Shown piece after piece: positions 16,743 through 24,661 of a DNA stretch of 64,000 bases. The position numbers were made by a program, and so were the translations under genes. This stretch comes from Streptomyces sp. CB02414 (GTDB lineage: Bacteria > Actinomycetota > Actinomycetes > Streptomycetales > Streptomycetaceae), in assembly GCF_001905385.1 (NCBI RefSeq), contig NZ_LIPF01000004.1, positions 186,001 through 250,000 of the forward strand, given 5' to 3'. Each line of letters starts with the position of its first letter. The stretch's first letter is position 1. The notes under the pieces were generated by a model. The model worked only from the letters and a program-made list of their open reading frames with translations. It had not been told where the DNA came from and did no database searches.

Positions 16743-17888
16743 ATGAAGATCACCCGCGTCGAGACGTTCGCCGTGCCGCCGCGCTGGCTGCTGTGCCGTG
16801 TCGAGACGGACGACGGCGTCGTCGGCTGGGGCGAGCCCATGGTCGAGGGCCGTGCGGCCACTGTTCGCACCGCCGTGGAAGAGCTGTCCGAACTCCTCGT
16901 CGGTCAGGACCCGTTGCGTATCGAGGACCACTGGCAGACCATGACCAAGGGGTCGTTCTACCGTGGCGGCCCCGTACTCTCCAGCGCGGTCGCCGGACTC
17001 GACCAGGCGCTGTGGGACATCGCCGGCAAGGTGTACGGCGCTCCCGTGTACCAACTGCTGGGCGGCCCCGTGCGTGACCGGGTTCGGGCCTACACCTGGG
17101 TCGGTGGCGACGAGCCCGGCCAGATCGCCGAAGCGGTCCGGGAGCAGGTGGAGGCGGGTTTCACCGCCGTCAAGATGAACGCCAGCGGCCGGATGAACCG
17201 GCTGGCGACCGTCCGCGACATCGACGAGGTCGTTTCCCGCGCCGCCGCCGCCCGCGAGGCGCTCGGGGACGACCGGGATTTCGCCGTCGACTTCCACGGC
17301 CGCTTCACGGTCGCCAACGCCGCCAAGCTGCTGCCGCACCTCGCCCCGTACAACCCGCTGTTCGTCGAGGAACCCCTGCTCCCCGAGTACACCCACCGGT
17401 TGCGGGACCTGACCGCGTCGTCCCCCGTACCGCTGGCCCTCGGCGAGCGCCTCTACTCGCGCACCGACGTCCTGCCCGCCCTCACCGCCGGAGTGGCCGT
17501 CCTCCAGCCCGACCTCTCGCACGCTGGCGGCATCTCCGAGGTCCGCCGGATCGCCGCGCTCGCCGAGACCTTCGACGTACTCCTGGCGCCGCACTGCCCG
17601 CTGGGGCCCGTCTCGCTCGCCGCCAGCCTCCAGGTCGCCTTCGGCACCCCGAACTTCCTCATCCAGGAGCAGAGCATCGGCATCCACTACAACGTGGGCG
17701 CCGGTCCGCTGGACTACCTGGTCGACACCACGCCGCTGCGCTTCCACGACGGACACCTGCTGCGCACCACCGCCCCCGGTCTAGGCATCGAGGTGGACGA
17801 GAAGGCGGTACGCGCCGCCGACGACACCGTCGAGGACTGGCACAACCCGCTGTGGCGGCACACCGACGGCTCCTTCGCCGAATGGTGA
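16743..17888 (+). CDS. dgoD: D-galactonate dehydratase (enolase superfamily)
   Basis: Converts D-galactonate to 2-keto-3-deoxygalactonate. 381 residues, almost the same as the E. coli enzyme. All family residues fall at or within one position of the E. coli numbering: Asp183 and His185 (AVDFHGRF), Glu209 (LFVEEP), Glu235 (LALGERLYSR), His284 (LAPHCPLGP). The start ATG follows AAGGAG. The next gene starts 48 bases downstream. The substrate prediction is strong, though related acid-sugar dehydratases of the same subgroup exist. Confidence 0.93.
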   Translation: MKITRVETFAVPPRWLLCRVETDDGVVGWGEPMVEGRAATVRTAVEELSELLVGQDPLRIEDHWQTMTKGSFYRGGPVLSSAVAGLDQALWDIAGKVYGAPVYQLLGGPVRDRVRAYTWVGGDEPGQIAEAVREQVEAGFTAVKMNASGRMNRLATVRDIDEVVSRAAAAREALGDDRDFAVDFHGRFTVANAAKLLPHLAPYNPLFVEEPLLPEYTHRLRDLTASSPVPLALGERLYSRTDVLPALTAGVAVLQPDLSHAGGISEVRRIAALAETFDVLLAPHCPLGPVSLAASLQVAFGTPNFLIQEQSIGIHYNVGAGPLDYLVDTTPLRFHDGHLLRTTAPGLGIEVDEKAVRAADDTVEDWHNPLWRHTDGSFAEW

Positions 17889-17935
17889 CCCCGCCCGCAG
17901 ACCCCCGCTCGACCCCGACCCTTCCGGACGTGACC

Positions 17936-18604
17936 ATGAACGCCCCGCAGTCCCGCGCCACCGACAGCTTCTCCGCCGTGCTGCGCCGCACCCGGCTGGC
18001 CGCCATCGTGCGCGGACCGGACGCCGACGCCGCGCTGCGCACCGTCCTGACCCTGCTCGACGAGGGCGTGTCCCTCGTCGAGGTCTCCCTCAACACCGCC
18101 GACGCCCTCGGCGTCATCCGCCGGGCCGTCGCCGAGGCCGGTCCCTCGGCCTTCGTCGGCGCGGGCACCGTGCTGACCGAGGACGACGTCGCCCGCGCCC
18201 GGGAGGCCGGCGCGAGCTGGATCGTGACCCCCGCCCTCACGGAGTCCCTGGCCGCCTCGGTCCGCGTCGGACTGCCGGTGCTGGCCGGGGCGCTCACCCC
18301 GACCGAGGCCGTCGCCGCCCGGCGCGCCGGAGCCGACGCCGTCAAGCTGTTCCCCGCCTCGATCGGCGGCCCCGCCTACCTCAAGGCCCTGCGCGACCCC
18401 TTCCCGGACCTGCCCTTCGTACCGGTCGGCGGCGTGGACCTGACCGGTGCCGAGCAGTACCTCGCGCACGGCGCCGTCGCGGTCGGCGTCGGCTCCCCGC
18501 TGGTGGGCGACGCCGCGCGCGGCGGTGACCTGGCGGCCCTGCGCGAACGCGCCCGCCGCTTCGTCGCGCTCTGCGCCGGCGACACCGCGGGAGGGCGGGC
18601 ATGA
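17936..18604 (+). CDS. dgoA: 2-dehydro-3-deoxy-6-phosphogalactonate (KDPG-type) aldolase
   Basis: Cleaves the phosphorylated keto-acid to pyruvate and glyceraldehyde 3-phosphate. 222 residues; the Schiff-base Lys137 is in DAVKLFPA, the proton-shuttle Glu49 in VEVSLNT, and the phosphate-binding loop in PVGGVD. ATG 17936 is preferred to the earlier in-frame ATG at 17882, which overlaps the dehydratase gene, although its ribosome site is weak. It overlaps the kinase start as ATGA (18601-18604). Confidence 0.9.
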   Translation: MNAPQSRATDSFSAVLRRTRLAAIVRGPDADAALRTVLTLLDEGVSLVEVSLNTADALGVIRRAVAEAGPSAFVGAGTVLTEDDVARAREAGASWIVTPALTESLAASVRVGLPVLAGALTPTEAVAARRAGADAVKLFPASIGGPAYLKALRDPFPDLPFVPVGGVDLTGAEQYLAHGAVAVGVGSPLVGDAARGGDLAALRERARRFVALCAGDTAGGRA

Positions 18605-19590
18605 GCGTCACTCCGGAGACCGCACAGGCTGCCGCCGACGTCCTCACGTTCGGCGAGACCATGCTCGCCGCGCAGCTGCCCGGACCGCTCGCGGTCGGCG
18701 CCGAGGCCCGCACCACCATCGCCGGTGCGGAATCCAACGTGGCCATCGGCCTGGCTCGCCTGGGCCACCGGGCCGCCTGGGCGGGCCTGGTCGGCGACGA
18801 CGAACCCGGCCGGCTGATCCTGCGCACCCTGCGGGGCGAGGGCGTCGACATCTCACATGCCGGCGTCCGCCCCGAGGCGCCCACCGGCGGCATGCTCCGC
18901 GAGCGACGCGTCGCCGACCTGGTCCGCGTCCACTACTGGCGCCGCCACTCCGCGGCCTCCCTGCTCGCCCCGGCCGATCTCGCGCCCGCCCTGGACGCTG
19001 GCGCCCGGATCCTGCACCTGACCGGCATCACCTGCGCCCTCGGCCCCGGCCCGCTGGAGGCGGTGCACGAGGCCGCCGCCCACGCGCACGCCCGCGGCTG
19101 GACCGTCGTCCTGGACGTCAACCACCGGCAGCGCCTGTGGACGGCCGAGGACGCGGGCAAGGCACTGCTGCCCCTGCTGGAGCACGTCACCGTCCTGATC
19201 GCCTCCGACGACGAACTCCCCGTCGTCACCGGCGCCTTCACCGAGCAGCCGCAGGGGGAGGACGCCGCTGTCGACGGCCTGTTGGCGGCCGGGGTGCGGG
19301 AAGTGATCGTCAAGCGCGGGGGAGCGGGAGCCGCATTCCGTGACCGGGACGGTTCCCGGCACATGGTCCCCGCCCTGAGGGTGCCCGTTCGGGACACGGT
19401 GGGAGCGGGCGACGCGTTCTGCGCCGGCTACCTCTCCGGACTGCTCGATGGACTGTCCCCGGACGGACGCCTCGCCCGCGCCAACACCCTCGGCGCGTTC
19501 GCCGTCGCCTCGGACGGCGACTGGGAGGGATTGCCCCGCCGCGACGAGCTGGGTCTGCTCGCCGCCGCCCCGGGCACCACGATCCGCTGA
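18601..19590 (+). CDS. PfkB-family sugar kinase, probable 2-keto-3-deoxygalactonate kinase
   Basis: Ribokinase-fold kinase of 329 residues. The N-terminal motif is TFGETMLA, the substrate-side motif GAESNVAIGLARLG, and the C-terminal PfkB signature DTVGAGDAFCAGYLSG holds the catalytic Asp. It resembles KdgK rather than the unrelated DgoK family used by E. coli. Placed between aldolase and lactonase in one transcription unit, it is the expected step from KDGal to KDPGal. Confidence 0.88.
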   Translation: MSVTPETAQAAADVLTFGETMLAAQLPGPLAVGAEARTTIAGAESNVAIGLARLGHRAAWAGLVGDDEPGRLILRTLRGEGVDISHAGVRPEAPTGGMLRERRVADLVRVHYWRRHSAASLLAPADLAPALDAGARILHLTGITCALGPGPLEAVHEAAAHAHARGWTVVLDVNHRQRLWTAEDAGKALLPLLEHVTVLIASDDELPVVTGAFTEQPQGEDAAVDGLLAAGVREVIVKRGGAGAAFRDRDGSRHMVPALRVPVRDTVGAGDAFCAGYLSGLLDGLSPDGRLARANTLGAFAVASDGDWEGLPRRDELGLLAAAPGTTIR

Positions 19591-19620
19591 CCCGTCCACG
19601 ACCACTGGGAGCGCCTCACC

Positions 19621-20493
19621 ATGACCGATCTGATGCCCCTGGGCGCACCGGACCGCCTGGAACTCGGCGAGGGCATCCGCTGGGTCGACGGCCGGCTCGT
19701 CTGCGTCGACATCCTCACCGGCCGCCTGCTCACCCCGGACGGCGACGGCACCGCCCCGCTGCGGACCCTTGCCCGCCTGGACGTGCCGCTCGGCGCGGTG
19801 TCCCCGGTCGCCGGCCGGCCCGGCGCCTGGATCGCGGCGGCCGGCACCGGCATCTGCCTGCTCACCCCCGGCACGGACCCCGAGTGGCTGGCCGAGCCCG
19901 AACGGGACGCGCCGACCGCGATGCGCATGAACGACGGCTGCGCCGACCCGCACGGCCGCTTCTGGGCCGGGAGCATGGCCTACGACGGGACACCGGACGC
20001 CGGCTCCCTGTACCGGACCGACCTCGACGGTACGGTCACCAGGGTCCTCGACGGCATCACCATCCCCAACGGCCCCGCCTTCGACCGGGACGGCACCACC
20101 ATGTACCTCGCCGACAGCGCGCGTGGGCTCGTACGGCGCTACTCCGTGGACCCGCGCGACGGAGACCTCGGCGAGGGCGAGGAGTTCGCCCGGGTCACCG
20201 AAGGCAGCCCCGACGGCATGACCGTGGACGCCGAGGGTGCCCTGTGGGCGGCGGTCTGGGGCGCGGGCGAGGTCCGCCGCTACCTGCCCGACGGCACCCT
20301 GATGACCGTACTGCGCCTGCCGGTGACCCAGCCCGCAGGCGTCTGCCTCGGCGGCGACGACGGACACACCCTCTACGTCACGACGGCCCGCGTGGGACTC
20401 GTCGCGCCCGGACCGCTCGACGGAGCCGTGTTCCGTGCCCGGGTGGAGGTGCCCGGCGTGCCGACGGCCGCCTACCGCTCCGCAGCGACCTGA
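19621..20493 (+). CDS. SMP-30/gluconolactonase-family sugar lactonase
   Basis: Six-bladed beta-propeller lactonase, 290 residues. The metal ligands of the family are visible: Glu17 (ELGEGIRW), Asn in MRMNDGCADP, Asn in TIPNGPAF, and Asp in GSPDGMTVD. It probably hydrolyses the galactonolactone made by the SDR enzyme, completing a five-enzyme route to pyruvate and glyceraldehyde 3-phosphate. It is the last gene of the operon; a strong hairpin follows directly. Confidence 0.92.
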   Translation: MTDLMPLGAPDRLELGEGIRWVDGRLVCVDILTGRLLTPDGDGTAPLRTLARLDVPLGAVSPVAGRPGAWIAAAGTGICLLTPGTDPEWLAEPERDAPTAMRMNDGCADPHGRFWAGSMAYDGTPDAGSLYRTDLDGTVTRVLDGITIPNGPAFDRDGTTMYLADSARGLVRRYSVDPRDGDLGEGEEFARVTEGSPDGMTVDAEGALWAAVWGAGEVRRYLPDGTLMTVLRLPVTQPAGVCLGGDDGHTLYVTTARVGLVAPGPLDGAVFRARVEVPGVPTAAYRSAAT

Positions 20494-20495
20494 CC

Positions 20496-20554
20496 GCCGT
20501 ACACCTGTGCCCGGCACCCCGGGTTTTCCTGGGTGCCGGGCACAGGTGTACGGC
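20496..20554. terminator. Bidirectional terminator with 24-bp perfect stem
   Basis: Arms at 20496-20519 and 20531-20554 are perfectly complementary over 24 bases and enclose an 11-base loop with four T. The hairpin sits between the stops of two convergent genes (20493 and 20561), so it can end transcription from both operons. No T-run follows, as is common in Streptomyces. Confidence 0.85.
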
Positions 20555-20560
20555 AGAAGG

Positions 20561-21832
20561 TCAACCGGCCACGGCCACCGCGCCCAGGACGTGGCTCCCG
20601 CAGCACACCTCCACCCGCGCAGCGCCCGGATCGGTCGGCAACCGGACGTCCAGCACCAGGGGCTTGCCCGCATCGCACTCACCGACGGCCTGGCGCCGAA
20701 GCACCCGGCCGGTCGCGTCCCGTACCAGCAGGGACGCCGGGCCGCCGCCCGACGGCACGCACACGCCGGTCACCTTCCCCTCGGCGTACGTGAGCGGCTC
20801 GCCCCACCAGGCGTGCGCGCCGACCGAGGCCACCGCGCCGAGCCGGGGACCGAGCGACACGGTCCCGTCCAGTGCGGTGGTGTCGCCGGGCGCCAGTTCC
20901 CGGTAGGGACCGAGCGCCTCGCACTCCACGACCCGGTGGCGCGGCCGCAGGCCACCCAGGTGTTCCAGAGGCGAGTCCAGGGGGTGTTCCATCCACACCT
21001 CGGCCCGCGAACCGCCATCCGTGTAGGGGGCGTCGGGGTCGACGGGGAAGCGGTAGGTCCAGGTTCCGGCGGGGCCGACGTGGGCGATCCACCCGGCCGC
21101 ATCGGGAAAGCCGACCTTGCCGACCACGTCCTGCGCCGGGACGTGCAGGAGGTCACCGTGGCGCTCGACGCGCGGCCGTCCGGTGCCCGCGACCAGGTCC
21201 ACGGTGTCCGGCGCGCCCGAACCGGCCGTCCCCAGCCACACCCCGTCCCCCGGCCGCTCGGCGGGGTGCCCCGGCAACTGGGTGACGTTCCACAGCGCCC
21301 ACCGGACACTCCGCGCCGAGACGTTCCGGGCACTGAGCCGCAACGCGAAGTCGCACCGGCCGGCCGCGAGCGTAATCCGGCGGGTTAGGCGGAGCCCGGT
21401 GCGCGGATCATCGCCGCTGATCAGAGTGATGTCGGCGCGCGAAGCGTCTTCCGCGACGTCCACCTCGCAGGCATAGGCTCCCGAGTCGAGAACAGGGTCC
21501 GGGGGGCCCGCCCACTCCTCGGGGCCCGACCAGCCCTGCGGGGCCGGCCAGGTCTTGTCGCCGCCCCAGTTGTGCCAGGCGGACATCGGACCGTCGTGCG
21601 GACCGACGGTCCGCGGGTCCCGGGCGCCGAGCGCGTCGTCCAGGAGGTCGGGATCGTGGTGCAGGAACTCCCGGCCGTCCCGGACCGCCGACAGGATCCG
21701 CCCGCCCAGCGCGGGGGCGATCACCAGGCGGATCAGGCCGTTGTCCAGCTCCACGACTTCGTGTCCGGGCCGCGCCCGCCGTACGGCGCGGACCCGGCCC
21801 TCGCCGCTGCGGTGTGCGGGTGTAGTGCTCAC
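20561..21832 (-). CDS. Mutarotase-like (DUF4380-type) protein
   Basis: A 423-residue protein resembling aldose 1-epimerase-fold proteins: VELDNGLIRLVIAPALGGRILSAV near the N-terminus is the usual first strand-turn signature, with WHNWGGDKTWPAPQGW, WALWNVTQLP and AEVWMEHPLDSP downstream. GTG 21832 is chosen because GGAGGA lies just upstream; the longer frame to 21913 is Arg/Pro-rich noise. It is the last gene of the MFS, alcohol dehydrogenase operon. A role in sugar anomer handling is plausible; no reaction can be assigned. Confidence 0.65.
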   Translation of the reverse strand: MSTTPAHRSGEGRVRAVRRARPGHEVVELDNGLIRLVIAPALGGRILSAVRDGREFLHHDPDLLDDALGARDPRTVGPHDGPMSAWHNWGGDKTWPAPQGWSGPEEWAGPPDPVLDSGAYACEVDVAEDASRADITLISGDDPRTGLRLTRRITLAAGRCDFALRLSARNVSARSVRWALWNVTQLPGHPAERPGDGVWLGTAGSGAPDTVDLVAGTGRPRVERHGDLLHVPAQDVVGKVGFPDAAGWIAHVGPAGTWTYRFPVDPDAPYTDGGSRAEVWMEHPLDSPLEHLGGLRPRHRVVECEALGPYRELAPGDTTALDGTVSLGPRLGAVASVGAHAWWGEPLTYAEGKVTGVCVPSGGGPASLLVRDATGRVLRRQAVGECDAGKPLVLDVRLPTDPGAARVEVCCGSHVLGAVAVAG

Positions 21833-21932
21833 GGACGTACTCCTCCAACGAAGGGGCCCGGACGGCGGGCGGCTCGCCCGCCGTCCGGGCCGTGCGGAAA
21901 GCGGAAAGGTCACAGCGGCGTTGCGCTGGCTC

Positions 21933-23000
21933 TCAGTCTTCGAAGACGAGGCAGACCTTGCCGGCGGCGCGGCCCGCCGACGCCTCGTAGGCGCGCTGCG
22001 CGTCGGCGAGCGGGAAGCGGTCGCTGACCAGCCGCTCAGGGTGCAGCTCCTGCCGGGCGAGGAGCTCGGCCAGCCGGGTCATCCCCTGCACCGAGGTGAC
22101 CCAGGAGCCCGAGATCAACACCTGCTTGTGGAGGACGTCATCCGAGACGTCGAGAGTCATCTGCCCGCCCTCGCCGACGAGCGCGAGCCGGCCGCGCACA
22201 CGCAGCGCCTTGAGGGCGAGGGAGCGGGCCGCGGGGTGGCCGGAGCAGTCCACGGCCGCCTCGACACCGGTGCCGCCGGTCAGCTCCAGGACCCGGTCCA
22301 GCGGATCGGCGGAGGAGTCGAGCACCTCGTCGAACAGGCCGAGCGAACGGGCCCATTCCATCCGTTCCGGGACGACCTCGGCGCCGTACACCGTCCGCAC
22401 CCCGAAGGCGCGGGCGACCATGGCCGCCGCCGCGCCGACCGGTCCCAGCCCGGTGACCAGCACCCGGTCCGCGCCGCTCAGTGCGATGCGGGTCAGTGCC
22501 TCGTAGACGGTGCCGATGCCGCAGGCGATGAAGGCGCCGTCGACGTAGGTGAGCGGCTCGGGCAGCGGGACGCAGGTGTTCTCCTCAGCGAGGAGGTAGG
22601 GGGCGTGGCCGCCGTCGCGCTGCCAGCCGTAGGCCGCGCGGGACTCGGAGGTGCAGCCGATGAAGTACCCGCGGGCGCACTCGTCGCACTGGCCGCAACC
22701 GGAGATGTGGTAGACCGCGACCCGGTCGCCGGGCTTGAGCCGCTTGCAGCCGGGTCCCACCTCGACGACCTCGCCGGCCGGCTCGTGCCCGGCCACCACG
22801 TCGTCGTAGCGGGCTCCGCCCTCACCGATGTGGCCGTTGTAGATGTAGTGGATGTCGCTGCCGCAGATCCCCGAGGCGCGGGTGCGCAGGACGACCTGGC
22901 CATGGCCGGGACGGGGCCGGGGCGTCTCGCGCAGGTCGACGGTGCCGTCACCGGGCAGGAAAGCGCCGGTCATCGTGGCGGTGGGGGAGTGTGTGCTCAT
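21933..23000 (-). CDS. Zinc-dependent medium-chain alcohol/polyol dehydrogenase
   Basis: A 355-residue MDR dehydrogenase of the sorbitol/threonine dehydrogenase type. Catalytic zinc ligands lie in GICGSD and AGHEPAG. The four structural-zinc cysteines are in GCGQCDECARGYFIGC. The NAD site is VTGLGPVGAAAAMVA. GAGGAACACC precedes ATG 23000. Between a polyol-type MFS and a mutarotase-like protein, it may oxidise a sugar alcohol to a ketose or act on a sugar derivative; the exact substrate is not readable. Confidence 0.9.
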   Translation of the reverse strand: MSTHSPTATMTGAFLPGDGTVDLRETPRPRPGHGQVVLRTRASGICGSDIHYIYNGHIGEGGARYDDVVAGHEPAGEVVEVGPGCKRLKPGDRVAVYHISGCGQCDECARGYFIGCTSESRAAYGWQRDGGHAPYLLAEENTCVPLPEPLTYVDGAFIACGIGTVYEALTRIALSGADRVLVTGLGPVGAAAAMVARAFGVRTVYGAEVVPERMEWARSLGLFDEVLDSSADPLDRVLELTGGTGVEAAVDCSGHPAARSLALKALRVRGRLALVGEGGQMTLDVSDDVLHKQVLISGSWVTSVQGMTRLAELLARQELHPERLVSDRFPLADAQRAYEASAGRAAGKVCLVFED

Positions 23001-23049
23001 GGTGTTCCTCGTTTTTCACGTACTGGGGGGGAGGAGGCGGGGCGGCCGG

Positions 23050-24396
23050 TCAGGACGACTGGAGGTCCTTCGGTGCGAGAGAGACCGCCGTCCCGGGGCC
23101 ACCGGCGCGGCGCGACCCCGGGTCCTCGGGCACGTCCAGGTAGCGCCAGGTGAGCAGGGCGCCCACCAGGTACATGCCGATGTAGACGATGACGACTCCG
23201 GTGTGGCCCACGAGGGGGTCGACGACGGAGTACGTCAGGGGCCCGACGAAGGTGGAGAGTCCGGCGGCGAGGCTGTAGATGCCCATGGCGTTGCCCTTGT
23301 CCTCCTCGGGGACCAGGGACGGCAGCAGCGCCGACAGCGGGATGTATCCGGCGAGCATGATGCCGTAGACGACGGTGGCCAGCAGGGCGACGGCGTAGTT
23401 GCCGGGCGCGAGCTGGGGCACCCAGTAGACGAGCGCCACGCCGAGCGCGCAGCCGACACCGCCGGCCCAGGCGATGGTGGAACGCCAGCCCAGCCGGTCG
23501 CTGATCCGCCCGAAGAACGGGTCGGCGAGGATGCCGATGACGCCCATGAAGGTGACCAGGGCGAGGTACTTGGACTCGCTGATGCCGATGTCGTCGGTGA
23601 AGAACGACGGCAGGAAGACGAAGAACCCGAAGTACGGCGTGGTGTTGATCATCCGGACCACCGCGGCGATCCCGATGCGCGGGTGGCGCTTGAGCACACT
23701 GACACCGCGCAGCAGTTCCGACCGGAAGGAGAAGCCCGGGGCCGTGGTGTCGACCATCGGCCGGGTGCCGCGGGCCTCCTTGACGGCGAAGGAGCCGATC
23801 GCCGCGCCCACCGCGACCAGCCCCAGGGAGAGCCAGAAGGTGGCGTAGGCGCCGACCAGGGGGATGCTGACGGCGGCGATGGCGGAGCCGATGGTCGGCA
23901 GCCCGGCGCTGTAGGCGAACCAGAACCAGCCCGCGGCGGAACCGCGCAGTTCCCTGCGGGCGGTGAGCTGGATCCACAGCAGGAACGCGTAGGCGAACAG
24001 CGGATAGGCGATGCCGCGCAGACCGTAGAAGACGTAGACGAGAAGCTGGTTCTCACTGGGGAGGGCCACGACGAGGAACAGGACCTCGAAGAGCATCCAC
24101 AGCACCGCGCCGATCCGCATCACGCGGCGCGGTCCCCAGACGTTGGACAGCGCGCCGGAGAGCCACGACCCGAGGGCGACGAAGGCGCCGTAGACGCTGA
24201 TGACGAGACCCGCGCCGGAGGAGCTGAAACCGGTGTCGCGGAGGTACGGCTCTAGGTAGTTGGACTCCACACCGTCACCGATCATGAAGATCAGGACCGC
24301 GACGTATCCCCACATCAGGGGGCGGGGGATGCCTATGCGCTCCACCCAGGGCAGCGCGCTGCGCGGCACCGTCGGCGCGCCGGGGGCTGTGCTCAT
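23050..24396 (-). CDS. MFS transporter, RbtT/DalT/CsbX-like polyol permease
   Basis: A 12-helix major facilitator of 448 residues. ATG 24396 follows AGGAAGGA; the longer frame is discarded. The N-terminal GDGVESNYLEPYLRDTGFSSSGAGLVISVYG segment and the FFGRISDRLGWR loop resemble ribitol/arabinitol permeases of the CsbX group. It heads the leftward operon with a zinc dehydrogenase. Its promoter carries the same operator as the galactose-oxidation operon, so it may import galactonate, galactitol or a related compound. Confidence 0.88.
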   Translation of the reverse strand: MSTAPGAPTVPRSALPWVERIGIPRPLMWGYVAVLIFMIGDGVESNYLEPYLRDTGFSSSGAGLVISVYGAFVALGSWLSGALSNVWGPRRVMRIGAVLWMLFEVLFLVVALPSENQLLVYVFYGLRGIAYPLFAYAFLLWIQLTARRELRGSAAGWFWFAYSAGLPTIGSAIAAVSIPLVGAYATFWLSLGLVAVGAAIGSFAVKEARGTRPMVDTTAPGFSFRSELLRGVSVLKRHPRIGIAAVVRMINTTPYFGFFVFLPSFFTDDIGISESKYLALVTFMGVIGILADPFFGRISDRLGWRSTIAWAGGVGCALGVALVYWVPQLAPGNYAVALLATVVYGIMLAGYIPLSALLPSLVPEEDKGNAMGIYSLAAGLSTFVGPLTYSVVDPLVGHTGVVIVYIGMYLVGALLTWRYLDVPEDPGSRRAGGPGTAVSLAPKDLQSS

Positions 24397-24458
24397 CGAA
24401 GTTCCTTCCTGGGGCCCGGGGCAGGCCGGGGACGTAGCCGGAAGCGGCAAGCGCAGCC

Positions 24459-24487
24459 ATTAAATATGAATTAATTCGGGGTTTCAA
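24459..24487 (-). promoter_or_regulatory. Promoter and GntR-type operator of the MFS operon
   Basis: Leftward TTGAAA (24487-24482) and TTTAAT (24464-24459) are 17 bases apart. The 14-mer AATTCATATTTAAT, read leftward (24472-24459), covers the -10 exactly as at the 15.8-kb promoter. Confidence 0.62.
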
Positions 24488-24661
24488 TGGTGGCGGCCGT
24501 CACATGAGCGAAGAGGCCCCTACTCCCGGAGGAGGAGTACGGCGCCGCGCGTAGTGCGCACGCACCAGACGGCGGACGCGGCAGCAGCACGATGCCTCGG
24601 CCCCCCTCTCCCGGCCACGCTGGTCACCTACCCGACGTCCAGACCCTGGAGATCCGTTTCC

